A stretch of DNA of 64,000 nucleotides from an uncultured Sphingomonas sp. (GCF_934560975.1 NZ_CAKTFO010000007.1:1-64000); one strand, 5' to 3'. Shown: positions 24,244-32,570, numbered from the stretch's first letter. The notes: generated by a model not told the origin, from the letters alone. Made by a program: numbers and translations.

Positions 24244-26133
24244 ATGGACCTTTCTGGCAGCGGCGAGACGGCGACACACGACATGGCCACCCTGATCGAT
24301 CATGCGGCGGAAGCACCCGCCACCGGTTCCCGCCGGCGCGACACGCCCTTTCCGCTTGAGGTGGATCATGGCCGCGACGCGCTGCTGACCGAATTCGGCA
24401 AGGACACGCTGCGCGACCGCTACCTCCTGCCCGGCGAAAGCTACCAGGACCTGTTCGTGCGCGTCGCCTCGGCCTATGCCGACAATCAGGCGCACGCCCA
24501 GCGGCTGTACGATTACATCTCGCGCCTGTGGTTCATGCCGGCGACGCCGGTTTTGTCCAACGGCGGCACGGGCCGTGGCCTGCCCATTTCCTGCTACCTC
24601 AACTCGGTCGACGACAGCCTCGACGGGATCGTCAACACCTGGAACGAGAATGTGTGGCTTGCCTCGCGCGGGGGCGGGATCGGCACCTATTGGGGCAATG
24701 TCCGCGGCATCGGCGAGCCGGTCGGCCTCAACGGCAAGACCAGCGGCATCATTCCGTTCGTGCGCGTGATGGACTCGCTGACGCTGGCGATCAGCCAGGG
24801 CTCGCTCCGTCGTGGTTCGGCCGCCTGCTATCTCGACGTCTCGCATCCGGAGATCGAGGAGTTCCTTGAGATCCGCAAGCCGTCCGGCGACTTCAACCGC
24901 AAGGCGCTGAACCTCCACCACGGCGTGCTGCTGACCGACGAATTCATGGAGGCGGTGCGCGCGGGCGCGCCCTTCACGCTGCGCAGCCCCAAGGACGGGT
25001 CCAAGCGCGGCGAGGTGGATGCCCGCGCCCTGTTCCAGAAGCTGGTCGAGACCCGCCTGGCCACCGGCGAGCCCTATATCGTCTTTGCCGACACGGTGAA
25101 CCGGGCGATGCCGAAGCATCATCGCGATGCCGGGCTGAAGGTGTCGACCTCCAACCTCTGCTCCGAGATCACGCTGCCGACCGGCAAGGACCAGTTCGGG
25201 CAGGATCGCACCGCCGTCTGCTGCCTGTCCTCGCTCAACCTGGAGACGTGGGACCAGTGGAATGGCGACCGGCAGTTCATCGAGGACGTGATGCGCTTCC
25301 TCGACAATGTGCTGCAGGACTATATCGACCGGGCCGAACCGGGGATGGAGCGCGCCAAATATAGCGCCGCGCGCGAACGGTCGGTCGGCCTGGGCGTGAT
25401 GGGTTTCCACTCCTTCCTCCAGGCGCGCGGCCTGTCGTTCGAAGGGGCGATGGCGAAGAGCTGGAACCTGCGCATGTTCAAGCACATCCAGGCGCAGGTG
25501 AACGAGGCGTCGATGAACCTGGCGGTGGAGCGCGGCCCCTGCCCCGACGCCGCCGACATGGGCGTGATGGAGCGGTTCAGCTGCAAGACCGCGATCGCGC
25601 CGACCGCGTCGATCAGCATCATCTGCGGCGGCACCAGCGCCTGCATCGAGCCGATCCCGGCCAACATCTACACCCACAAGACGCTGTCCGGCAGCTTCTC
25701 GATCCGCAATCCCTATCTGGAAAAGATGCTGATCGAAAAGTCCAAGAACAGCGATGCCGTGTGGAACTCGATTCTGGAACAGGGCGGTTCGGTCCAGCAC
25801 CTCGACTTCCTGAGCCAGGACGAGAAGGACGTCTACAAGACCTCGTTCGAGATCGATCAAAGATGGCTGCTGGAGCTGGCGGCCGACCGCACGCCCTTCA
25901 TCGACCAGGCGCAGTCGCTCAACCTGTTCATCCCGGCCGACGTGGAGAAATGGGATCTGCTGATGCTCCACTTCCGCGCGTGGGAACTCGGCATCAAGTC
26001 GCTTTACTATCTCCGCTCCAAGTCGATCCAGCGCGCGGGCTTCGCCGGCGGGGTGGAGGCGGACAACACGCCCCAGCTTCGCCAGATCGAGGTCGAAGCC
26101 AAGGATTATGACGAGTGCCTGGCCTGCCAGTAA
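24244..26133 (+). CDS. nrdA: Ribonucleoside-diphosphate reductase, large (alpha) subunit
   Basis: Makes deoxyribonucleotides together with NrdB. The 629-residue chain is shorter than E. coli NrdA (about 760) because it lacks the N-terminal ATP-cone, so activity-site dATP inhibition is probably absent. Catalytic features are present: the PISCYLNSVDDS and GGGIGTYWGN region, the active-site loop STSNLCSEI (thiyl Cys and Glu), APTASISIICGGTSACIEP, the YYLRSK tyrosine pair, and a C-terminal redox pair in ECLACQ. ATG 24244 has a weak GGAT site. nrdB starts about 0.9 kb downstream, after two unrelated small genes. The 3' end is followed by degenerate copies of its own tail. Confidence 0.95.
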   Translation: MDLSGSGETATHDMATLIDHAAEAPATGSRRRDTPFPLEVDHGRDALLTEFGKDTLRDRYLLPGESYQDLFVRVASAYADNQAHAQRLYDYISRLWFMPATPVLSNGGTGRGLPISCYLNSVDDSLDGIVNTWNENVWLASRGGGIGTYWGNVRGIGEPVGLNGKTSGIIPFVRVMDSLTLAISQGSLRRGSAACYLDVSHPEIEEFLEIRKPSGDFNRKALNLHHGVLLTDEFMEAVRAGAPFTLRSPKDGSKRGEVDARALFQKLVETRLATGEPYIVFADTVNRAMPKHHRDAGLKVSTSNLCSEITLPTGKDQFGQDRTAVCCLSSLNLETWDQWNGDRQFIEDVMRFLDNVLQDYIDRAEPGMERAKYSAARERSVGLGVMGFHSFLQARGLSFEGAMAKSWNLRMFKHIQAQVNEASMNLAVERGPCPDAADMGVMERFSCKTAIAPTASISIICGGTSACIEPIPANIYTHKTLSGSFSIRNPYLEKMLIEKSKNSDAVWNSILEQGGSVQHLDFLSQDEKDVYKTSFEIDQRWLLELAADRTPFIDQAQSLNLFIPADVEKWDLLMLHFRAWELGIKSLYYLRSKSIQRAGFAGGVEADNTPQLRQIEVEAKDYDECLACQ

Positions 26134-26223
26134 ACCCCCGGATTACCGGCGGTGTGGGACATGCTTGCCTGCCGGTAATCCTCCCGATTGCGGGCGGGGC
26201 GGGACATTCCGGACTGCCAGTAA
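26112..26223. repeat. 45-bp degenerate tandem repeat extending the nrdA 3' end
   Basis: The nrdA stop (TAA 26131-26133) is followed by in-frame TAA codons at 26176-26178 and 26221-26223, each 45 bp (15 codons) on. Each unit ends with a related coding tail: CLACQ, then MLACR, then IPDCQ. The block therefore looks like a decayed tandem triplication of the C-terminal redox-tail codons. It also contains a perfect 11-bp inverted repeat (GGATTACCGGC 26140-26150 / GCCGGTAATCC 26171-26181) with a 20-base loop. Confidence 0.75.
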
Positions 26224-26273
26224 GGCGTAGGCGGAGCGGGAGCGCACACGTCCGCCTCTCTCCTACCCTGTCG

Positions 26274-26445
26274 CCCCTGCGCAGGCCGGGGCCCAGGCCT
26301 CTCACGTCCGGCGACACCGCCCGGGGCGTGGCACCCGGCGCGCACTTCAAAGGCCTGTACCCAGCCTCAACAGAAATGCGCCCCGGCCTTCGCAGGAGCG
26401 ACGGTGGGATGAAGCCCGGGGTGGCACCCCTCCCCTCCCGTGCGG
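26274..26445. repeat. Degenerate REP-like and inverted-repeat stretch
   Basis: In the 329-bp gap between nrdA and the DUF2171 gene I see imperfect REP-like arms. One is GCCCCTGC...GCCGGGGC near 26274-26292. Another is a CGCCCCGGCCTTCGCAGGAGCG piece near 26379-26400. Near 26425-26445 there is a CCTCCC...GGGAGG inverted repeat. None has a T-tract or a convincing coding frame. They look like eroded members of the dispersed palindrome family. Confidence 0.4.
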
Positions 26446-26462
26446 GAAGGGAGGGCGCGGCC

Positions 26463-26723
26463 TTATTCTTCCTCTTCGAACGTCACGGCGACGTCGGCGT
26501 TGGCGGACAGGCGGACCTGGTCGCCCTCGACGTCGGCGATCAGGCCGGCGGAGATGAAGTGATGGTGTCCGCTATGGCCGCCCTCGGCGCCCTCGATTTC
26601 GGCACCCGAATCCTTCTTGGTCAGCTTGATGCGGTCGCCTTCGACCTTGTCGACCGTTCCGACGTGGACGCCATCGGCGCCGATCACTTCCATATGCTCG
26701 CGGATCTGCGACAGGTCAGCCAT
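26463..26723 (-). CDS. DUF2171 protein
   Basis: An 86-residue acidic, soluble protein. MADLSQIREHMEVIGADGVHVGTVDKVEGDRIKL and the later HHHFISAGLIADVEGDQVRLS are typical of DUF2171, a small PRC-barrel-like family of unknown function. A poly-acidic tail (FEEEE) closes it. The AAGGAG-type site (complement of CTCCTT, about 26730-26735) precedes ATG 26723. It is encoded antisense to the nrdA-nrdB direction and lies between them. Confidence 0.85.
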   Translation of the reverse strand: MADLSQIREHMEVIGADGVHVGTVDKVEGDRIKLTKKDSGAEIEGAEGGHSGHHHFISAGLIADVEGDQVRLSANADVAVTFEEEE

Positions 26724-26782
26724 TCTGCTACTCCTTGGGTTGAGGTTGCGGCGGTGGAACGCGCGACCCGGCGGAAAGCCGC

Positions 26783-27010
26783 ATGAGTTCGGTCATGCCC
26801 TTATCGCTCAGGATCATGGCGGCGCTGGGTGTCGTGATCGGGCTGGCGGGGCTGCCGGTGCTGCTCGCCCCCGCGCGGGTCCGCCGCCTGCTCGGCCTCG
26901 CGCCCACGCCGCAGCTTGCCTATGTGCTCAGGATCACCGGCGCGATGCTCGCCAGCCTCGGCCTGATCCTGATCGTCTTCGCCATCGCCTTCTGGCTTTA
27001 TTCAGCTTAA
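26783..27010 (+). CDS. Small two-helix membrane protein
   Basis: A 75-residue hypothetical protein with two hydrophobic helices (LRIMAALGVVIGLAGLPVLLA, about 8-28, and ITGAMLASLGLILIVFAIAFWLYSA, about 51-75) joined by a basic loop (PARVRRLLGLAPTPQLAYVLR). It ends 18 bp before nrdB, so it may be in the same transcript. I recognise no family. Its position next to nrdB is the only functional hint, and a weak one. Confidence 0.65.
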   Translation: MSSVMPLSLRIMAALGVVIGLAGLPVLLAPARVRRLLGLAPTPQLAYVLRITGAMLASLGLILIVFAIAFWLYSA

Positions 27011-27028
27011 CCGACGGAGTTTACTCCC

Positions 27029-28087
27029 ATGCCGCTTCTCCAGGCCTCCCGCTCCTACAAGCCCTTCGAATATCCGTGGGCGTTCGAATATTGGAAGCGC
27101 CAGCAGCAGCTCCACTGGCTGCCCGAAGAGGTGCCGCTGGGCGAGGATTGCCGCGATTGGGCGCAGAAGCTGTCCGATCACGAGCGCAACCTGCTGACGC
27201 AGATCTTCCGCTTCTTCACCCAGGCCGACGTGGAGGTGCAGGATTGCTACCACGAAAAGTACGGCCGCGTGTTCAAGCCGACGGAGGTCAAGATGATGCT
27301 GACCGCCTTCTCCAATATGGAGACGGTACACATCGCGGCGTACAGCCACCTGCTCGACACGATCGGCATGCCGGAAACCGAATATTCCGCCTTCCTCCAA
27401 TATAAGGAGATGAAGGACAAGCATGACTACCTCGCCACCTTCGGCGTGGACGGCGACGAGGATATTGCCCGCACGCTCGCCATGTTCGGCGGCTTCACGG
27501 AGGGGCTGCAGCTGTTCGCCAGCTTCGCCATGCTGATGAATTTCCCGCGCTTCAACAAGATGAAGGGCATGGGGCAGATCGTCACCTGGTCGATCCGCGA
27601 CGAGACCTTGCATTGCGAAGGCATCATCCGCCTGTTCCACGCCTTCTGCAAGGAACGCGGCTGCCTGACGCCGGCGGTGAAGCAGGACATCACCGACATG
27701 TGCCACAAGACGGTGCAGATCGAGGACGCGTTCATCGACCTGGTGTTCGAAATGGGCCCGGTCAACGGCATGACGCCCAAGGATATCAAGCGTTACGTCC
27801 GCTACATCGCCGACTGGCGCCTGGGGCAGCTCGGCCTCAAGCCGATCTACATGATCGAGGAGCATCCCCTGCCCTGGCTCGCCCCCCTGCTGAACGGTGT
27901 CGAGCACGCCAACTTCTTCGAAACCCGCGCCACCGAATATTCCAAGGCCGCCACCCGCGGCGAGTGGAGCGACGTGTGGGACAGCTTCGACCGCCGCAAG
28001 GCCGCCAACTCCGCCCGCAATGCGGCGAATGAGGAGGAAAGCGGTGAAGTCGGGCTGTTCGGTGCGACCGGCGTGGCGGCGGAGTAA
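27029..28087 (+). CDS. nrdB: Ribonucleoside-diphosphate reductase, small (beta) subunit
   Basis: Supplies the diiron-tyrosyl radical for class Ia ribonucleotide reductase. The 352-residue protein shows the metal ligands and radical site in order: FTQADVEVQD (Asp/Glu), SNMETVHIAAYSHLL (Glu-X2-His, with the radical Tyr four residues after His), GGFTEGLQLF (Glu) and SIRDETLHCEG (Glu-X2-His). The C-terminal tail ends GEVGLFGATGVAAE. It binds NrdA, whose gene is upstream on the same strand. A strong terminator follows 9 bp after the stop. Confidence 0.95.
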   Translation: MPLLQASRSYKPFEYPWAFEYWKRQQQLHWLPEEVPLGEDCRDWAQKLSDHERNLLTQIFRFFTQADVEVQDCYHEKYGRVFKPTEVKMMLTAFSNMETVHIAAYSHLLDTIGMPETEYSAFLQYKEMKDKHDYLATFGVDGDEDIARTLAMFGGFTEGLQLFASFAMLMNFPRFNKMKGMGQIVTWSIRDETLHCEGIIRLFHAFCKERGCLTPAVKQDITDMCHKTVQIEDAFIDLVFEMGPVNGMTPKDIKRYVRYIADWRLGQLGLKPIYMIEEHPLPWLAPLLNGVEHANFFETRATEYSKAATRGEWSDVWDSFDRRKAANSARNAANEEESGEVGLFGATGVAAE

Positions 28088-28095
28088 AGCGTGCT

Positions 28096-28131
28096 TTTGG
28101 GTGAGCAATTTACTAGACTCACCCAAATTTT
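28096..28131 (+). terminator. Rho-independent terminator after nrdB
   Basis: A perfect 10-bp stem TTTGGGTGAG (28096-28105) / CTCACCCAAA (28118-28127) with a 12-base loop is followed directly by TTTT (28128-28131). It starts 9 bp after the nrdB stop. Confidence 0.88.
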
Positions 28132-28163
28132 GCGATTGATCCACTCAGAACCGGGAACATGGA

Positions 28164-28421
28164 TTGATAGCCCCTATAAAGGGCGAAGCTCCGACGTTGG
28201 CGCGTCGGAGCTTCGGATCGGGGCAAGTTGTACATGGCTGCCAGACCAGAGCGCACACACTCAATGACGACACTATCCGCGTTAATCAGCGGAGGCTCGC
28301 CGCTGGCGAGATACAGCACGATCTAGCAGCCGATTTGGGTATCAACCAAGGCCGTATATCAGAAGTTAACACAGGCAGACGTCGCCCGGCAAATGACGAT
28401 CGACCAATCGCCGCCGCATAG
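28164..28421 (+). CDS. Small HTH protein, possibly a remnant
   Basis: An 85-codon frame whose second half reads RVNQRRLAAGEIQHDLAADLGINQGRISEVNTGRR, a good helix-turn-helix of the sort seen in short accessory DNA-binding or resolvase-like proteins. The start is uncertain: TTG 28164 is the furthest possible, and no ribosome-binding site decides it. The region is noticeably less GC-rich than its neighbours, has different codon use, and a perfect 12-bp hairpin lies in its 5' part. It may be a decayed insertion. Real expression is doubtful. Confidence 0.45.
   Translation: MIAPIKGEAPTLARRSFGSGQVVHGCQTRAHTLNDDTIRVNQRRLAAGEIQHDLAADLGINQGRISEVNTGRRRPANDDRPIAAA
28185..28214. repeat. Perfect 12-bp stem-loop
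   Basis: GAAGCTCCGACG (28185-28196) and CGTCGGAGCTTC (28203-28214) form an uninterrupted 12-bp stem with loop TTGGCG. No T-tract follows. It lies in the low-GC gap behind nrdB, overlapping the 5' part of the small HTH frame. Its sequence does not match the REP family of this window. Confidence 0.65.
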
Positions 28422-28429
28422 TCGTATTT

Positions 28430-28462
28430 GATCGCCGGGCTCCTTCGATGAGCCCGGCGATC
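28430..28462. repeat. 13-bp hairpin overlapping the otsA stop
   Basis: GATCGCCGGGCTC (28430-28442) pairs perfectly with GAGCCCGGCGATC (28450-28462) across a 7-base loop. The right arm overlaps the otsA stop codon (28461-28463). It is well placed to end or protect the 3' end of the ots mRNA. The minus-strand sequence after it is AAATACG rather than a T-tract, so it is not a classical terminator. Confidence 0.6.
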
Positions 28463-29840
28463 ACGCCTCCACCGCCTCCAGCGCGTCGGTGAAGCATTGG
28501 CGCCACCACAGCACGTCTTCCTTGGCGACATTGTCCATCAACGCCCGCCAGCGCGTAATCCGTTCCTCGCGCGGCATCTTGAGCGCGAGCATGATCGCGT
28601 CCGACATTTCCTCCGCGCTGTACGGATTGACCAGCACGGCCCCCACTTCCATCTGCGCGGCGGCACCAGCGAAGCGGGACAGGAGCAGGACGCCCGGATC
28701 CTCCGGATCCTGCGCCGCCACATATTCCTTGGCGACCAGGTTCATGCCGTCGCGCAAGGGCGTGACCAGCCCGATGCGGGCGGCGCGGTAGATGCCGGCC
28801 AGCACGTCGCGCGGATAGCCCTGGTTGACGTAGCGGATCGGCACCCAGTCCACGTCGGCATAGGCGCCGTTGATCCGCCCCGCTAACGCCTCCAACGAGG
28901 TGCGGATGCGTTGATAGCTTTCGACCGACCCGCGCGAGGGCGGCGCGATCTGGAGCAGGAACACCTCCTTGCGCTCCTCCGGATGCTCCTGGAGGAAGCG
29001 TTCATAGCCGAGGAAGCGTTCTTCCAACCCCTTGGAATAATCCAGCCGGTCGACGCCCACGATCATGTCGCGCCCGTCGGCGCTGTCGCGCATCCGGCGA
29101 TAGGAGAGGCGCGCCTGGGTGGAGCGGGATGCGTCCACGAAGGCCGCTGTGTCGATCCCGATCGGCGCGGTGACCAGGCGGACGCAGCGCCCGTCCAGCC
29201 GCAGCACACCGGGCTGCTCCTCCACCGCGCCCAGTTCGTGCACGGCGAAGTCGCGGAAGGATTCCAGCCATTCGTCGGTGTGGAAACCGACCACGTCATA
29301 GGCGAACATGGTCCGCGTCAGCTCCGCCGCCTCGGGCAGGGTCGCCAGCAGCCGGCGCGGCGGCCAGGGAATGTGGAGGAAGAAACCGATCCGGTTCTTC
29401 ACCCCCCGCCCGCGCAGCGCCTCGCCCAGCGGGAACATATGATAGTCCTGCACCCACACCATGTCGTCCGGCTCGATCAGCGGCAGGACGGTATCGGCGA
29501 AGCGATCATTCACCCTTTGATAGCCGCCGGCGAAGCCGCGCTCATATTCGGCAATGTCGATGCGATAGTGGAACAGCGGCCACAGGGTGCGGTTGGCGTA
29601 GCCGTTATAATATTCGTCGACATCCTGTTCCTCCAGGTCGACGGTGGCGGTGGTGACGCCCGCCTCGCGCTGGAAGTTGATGTGGCCGGTAAAGGTCTCG
29701 GTGGTCTCGCCCGACCAGCCGAACCACAGGCCGCGATACTCCCGCAACGCCGCCTGCAACGCCACCGCCAGGCCGCCTTGCGCCCCGCCGCTGGGCGACG
29801 GCGTGGAAACGCGGTTGGAGATGATGATCAGGCGGCTCAT
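28461..29840 (-). CDS. otsA: Alpha,alpha-trehalose-phosphate synthase (UDP-forming)
   Basis: GT20 glycosyltransferase joining UDP-glucose and glucose-6-phosphate into trehalose-6-phosphate. The 459-residue protein has the family landmarks LIIISNRVSTPSPSGGAQGGLAVAL (substrate-binding N-terminus), WVQDYHMFPLGE, RIGFFLHIPWPP, IVGVDRLDYSKGLEERFLGYE (catalytic Arg/Lys region) and TPLRDGMNLVAKEYVAAQ. Its ATG overlaps the stop of the GH15 gene (ATGA). It is the last gene of otsB-GH15-otsA. Trehalose made here is a compatible solute for osmotic and desiccation stress. Confidence 0.96.
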   Translation of the reverse strand: MSRLIIISNRVSTPSPSGGAQGGLAVALQAALREYRGLWFGWSGETTETFTGHINFQREAGVTTATVDLEEQDVDEYYNGYANRTLWPLFHYRIDIAEYERGFAGGYQRVNDRFADTVLPLIEPDDMVWVQDYHMFPLGEALRGRGVKNRIGFFLHIPWPPRRLLATLPEAAELTRTMFAYDVVGFHTDEWLESFRDFAVHELGAVEEQPGVLRLDGRCVRLVTAPIGIDTAAFVDASRSTQARLSYRRMRDSADGRDMIVGVDRLDYSKGLEERFLGYERFLQEHPEERKEVFLLQIAPPSRGSVESYQRIRTSLEALAGRINGAYADVDWVPIRYVNQGYPRDVLAGIYRAARIGLVTPLRDGMNLVAKEYVAAQDPEDPGVLLLSRFAGAAAQMEVGAVLVNPYSAEEMSDAIMLALKMPREERITRWRALMDNVAKEDVLWWRQCFTDALEAVEA

Positions 29841-31624
29841 CGAATGGCGTTCCAGGGCTTACTCAGCAGCACCGCGCAGTTGATGATGCCGACCAGCGAA
29901 TAGGTCTGCGGGAAATTGCCCCACAATTCGCCCGATGCCGGATCAATATCCTCCGACAGCAGCCCGGACTGGGTGCGGCGGCTCAGCATCTCCTCGAACA
30001 GGGTGCGCGCGTCGGCATGGCGACCGGTCAGGTGCAGCGCCTCGATCAGCCAGAAGGTGCAGACGTTGAAGGCGGTTTCGGGCAGGCCGAAATCGTCCTC
30101 CGTGGCATAGCGCAGCATGTGCGACCCGCGCCGCAGCCCCTCCTCCACCGCCGACAAAGTGCTGAGGAAGCGCGGATCGTCGGGCTGGAGGAAACGCAGG
30201 TCGAGCAGCTGGATCAGGCTGGCGTCCAGATCGTCGCCGGAGAAGGTAGCGGACAGGCGCTGCGTATCGTCCCGCCAGGCCTGGTTGACGATGGTGGCGC
30301 GGATCGCGTCAGCCCGCTCCTGCCACAAGGCGCGGCGTTCCTCCCGGCCCAGCGCCTCGGCGGCGTTGGCGAGGCGGTCGCACGCCGCCCAGCACATGGC
30401 GACGGAATAGGTGTGGACCGACTGGCGGGTGCGCAATTCCCACAGGCCGGCATCCGCCTTGTCATGCACCTGCCACGCCAGTTCGCCCACCCGTTCCAGC
30501 GCGTCGAAATCCTCGTCGCCCGCCATGCGGAACAGGCGCTGGTCGAAGAAGGCCTGGACGTTGGATAGGACGATCTGGCCGTATGCGTCGTGCTGGATCT
30601 GTTCATAGGCCTGGTTACCGACGCGCACCGGCCCCATGCCGCGATAGCCGGCGAGCGCGGGCGCCTCCCGCTCCTCCAGCTGCGCCTCGCCCAACACGCC
30701 GTAGAGCGGCTGGATGTGCCCGCCATGCGCGGCATCCACGATGTTGCGGAGATAGGCGAGATAGCCTTCCAGCACGTCCAGCGCCCCCAGCCGGTTGAGC
30801 GCCTGCACCGTGTAATAGGCGTCGCGGATCCAGCAGTAGCGATAGTCCCAATTGCGCTGCGACCCGGCATGTTCGGGCACGGACGTGGTCAAGGCGGCGA
30901 CGATCGCGCCGGTTTCCTCATGCTGGCAGAGTTTCAGCGTGATGGCGGCGCGGATCACCGCCTCCTGCCACTCCACCGGGGTCGCCAGGCCGCGCACCCA
31001 ATCCTGCCATTCGGCGGTGGTGTCGGCCAGCATCTGGCCCAGCGTGATGGCAAGGTCGCCGCTGAAGCTTTCATCGGGTCCGAGGAAGAAGCATTGCTCC
31101 CGCTCCAGCCGGAAGGTGCGCTCCTCCAGCACCAGGCCGACCGGCGCGTTGGTGGTGAGGCGCAGGGTCTGCGCGTCGAGCAGGTAGCGGATATGGTTCG
31201 ACCCGCTGGTGACCGCCGGTGTCTCGCCGCTCCAGCCACAGGAGGGGCGCAGCCGGACGGTGATGCGCGGCGCGCCGGCGATCGGGCGGACGATCCGCCC
31301 GAACGCCACCGGGCGATAGGGCCGGTTGTGGTGGCGGAAACGCGGGCTGAAATCCGTCACCTCGATCGCGTTGCCCTGCTCGTCCTCATGCCGGGTCACC
31401 AGCACGGCGGTGTTGCGGCGATAGGATTGTTCGACGACCTTGCCGCCTTCCAGCTCGATCGACCAGATGCCGTGCTGATCGCCCTCATGCGTGTTGACCA
31501 GCGCCGAGAAGACGGGGTCGCCGTCAACGCGGGGCACGCACGCCCAGACGAAGCTGCCGGCGCGGTCGATCAGCGCGCTGACCTGGCAATTGCCGATGGG
31601 CCAAAGATCGAGATCGGGGGTCAT
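29837..31624 (-). CDS. Glycoside hydrolase family 15 protein (trehalase/glucoamylase type)
   Basis: A 595-residue cytoplasmic protein with an N-terminal beta-sandwich and a (alpha/alpha)6 catalytic barrel. GH15 signatures are GSQRNWDYRYCWIRDAYYTVQAL (substrate/acid region) and the C-terminal SEDIDPASGELWGNFPQTYSLVG. Bacterial GH15 enzymes hydrolyse alpha-glucans or, in some actinobacteria, trehalose. Placed between otsB and otsA, it could recycle trehalose or convert glycogen/maltodextrin. ATG 31624 overlaps the otsB stop (ATGA), and both its ends overlap neighbours. A signal peptide is absent. Confidence 0.92.
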   Translation of the reverse strand: MTPDLDLWPIGNCQVSALIDRAGSFVWACVPRVDGDPVFSALVNTHEGDQHGIWSIELEGGKVVEQSYRRNTAVLVTRHEDEQGNAIEVTDFSPRFRHHNRPYRPVAFGRIVRPIAGAPRITVRLRPSCGWSGETPAVTSGSNHIRYLLDAQTLRLTTNAPVGLVLEERTFRLEREQCFFLGPDESFSGDLAITLGQMLADTTAEWQDWVRGLATPVEWQEAVIRAAITLKLCQHEETGAIVAALTTSVPEHAGSQRNWDYRYCWIRDAYYTVQALNRLGALDVLEGYLAYLRNIVDAAHGGHIQPLYGVLGEAQLEEREAPALAGYRGMGPVRVGNQAYEQIQHDAYGQIVLSNVQAFFDQRLFRMAGDEDFDALERVGELAWQVHDKADAGLWELRTRQSVHTYSVAMCWAACDRLANAAEALGREERRALWQERADAIRATIVNQAWRDDTQRLSATFSGDDLDASLIQLLDLRFLQPDDPRFLSTLSAVEEGLRRGSHMLRYATEDDFGLPETAFNVCTFWLIEALHLTGRHADARTLFEEMLSRRTQSGLLSEDIDPASGELWGNFPQTYSLVGIINCAVLLSKPWNAIR

Positions 31625-32397
31625 GCCAGCGCCTCCGCTGCGTGGTGAAGCCATTGATGTGTCGCCGGCACGTCCGCCAGCCGGTAGCGCGCCGCCGTAC
31701 CCCGCCCGGGCCCGACCAGGATGCCCGCGCCGCCCAGTTCGGCCACGGCGCGGAACGCCGCTTCGTCCGTGTCGTCGTCGCCGATGAAGATCGGGCGGGA
31801 TCCGGTCAGCGCGGGGTCGCCCATCAACGCGCGTACCGCCGATCCCTTGTCGTGCCCGGCGGCGCGAATCTCGAACACCATCTTGCCGGATTGCAGCGCG
31901 AACCCTTCATGCCGCGCCAACCTTGCGGCCAGGGCGCGGCACTCGGGCTCGGCCGTCGGTAGCTGGCGGTAGTGGAGCGCGGCGCCGAACGGCTTCTCCT
32001 CCACCACAAGCTCGGGATAGGTGGCTTGCAGGCTTCGCATCTCGGCTATGATCTCCTCCAAACATTCGGGAACGGCCGGCGCGTCGAGCCGGCCGTCCGG
32101 CCACCGTAATTCCAGTCCGTGGCTGCCGCCGATCGCGAACCGCCCACGCGCGATCAACCGGTCGATCTCCGCCAGGGCACGGCCGCTGATGATGGCGACG
32201 CGCCCCGCCAGCACCCGGCCCAACCGGTCCAAGAGGCTATCCAGCGCCGCGTCGACCTCCACTGCGTCCGGCCGTTCCGCAATGGCGACCAACGTGCCGT
32301 CGAAGTCGAGAAACAGACTCGCGCCGTTCAGCAGGTCGACAGGCGGTGGACGGCCATCGTCCGCGGCAGGGTTCCGCAATCCTGTCATCGCGCCCAT
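31621..32397 (-). CDS. otsB: Trehalose-6-phosphate phosphatase
   Basis: HAD-superfamily phosphatase that removes phosphate from trehalose-6-phosphate. Motif I is SLFLDFDGTLVAIA (nucleophile Asp in DxDGT), motif II is VAIISGRALAEID, and motif III/IV is IFIGDDDTDEAAFRAV. The protein is about 258 residues from ATG 32397. ATG 32388 is an equally short alternative, and a longer start at 32430 lacks support. It is the first gene of the trehalose operon, about 95 bp downstream of a predicted EcfG-type promoter. Confidence 0.93.
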   Translation of the reverse strand: MGAMTGLRNPAADDGRPPPVDLLNGASLFLDFDGTLVAIAERPDAVEVDAALDSLLDRLGRVLAGRVAIISGRALAEIDRLIARGRFAIGGSHGLELRWPDGRLDAPAVPECLEEIIAEMRSLQATYPELVVEEKPFGAALHYRQLPTAEPECRALAARLARHEGFALQSGKMVFEIRAAGHDKGSAVRALMGDPALTGSRPIFIGDDDTDEAAFRAVAELGGAGILVGPGRGTAARYRLADVPATHQWLHHAAEALA

Positions 32398-32491
32398 GAC
32401 CCTGCCGTGCCGCCATCTGCCCCAATGCACGCGGCCGCGCGACGGCGTGCCGGCCCGTTAACGATCATGCCCCCACTCCTCATGCCCCAGT

Positions 32492-32516
32492 AACAAGGTG
32501 GGCGGCGAGACGTTCC
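32492..32516 (-). promoter_or_regulatory. Predicted EcfG (general stress) promoter for otsB-GH15-otsA
   Basis: On the minus strand, GGAAC (32516-32512) is followed after 16 bases by TGTT (32495-32492). Alphaproteobacterial EcfG promoters have GGAAC-N16/17-CGTT, so three of four -10 bases and the spacing fit. It lies about 95 bp before otsB. Trehalose synthesis is a known general-stress output in this class. The prediction is by eye only. Confidence 0.55.
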
Positions 32517-32570
32517 GACCGGCGGCCATTCGGCGGCGTCGAGCTGGGACGGTGCGGCGCGATCCGGCGT

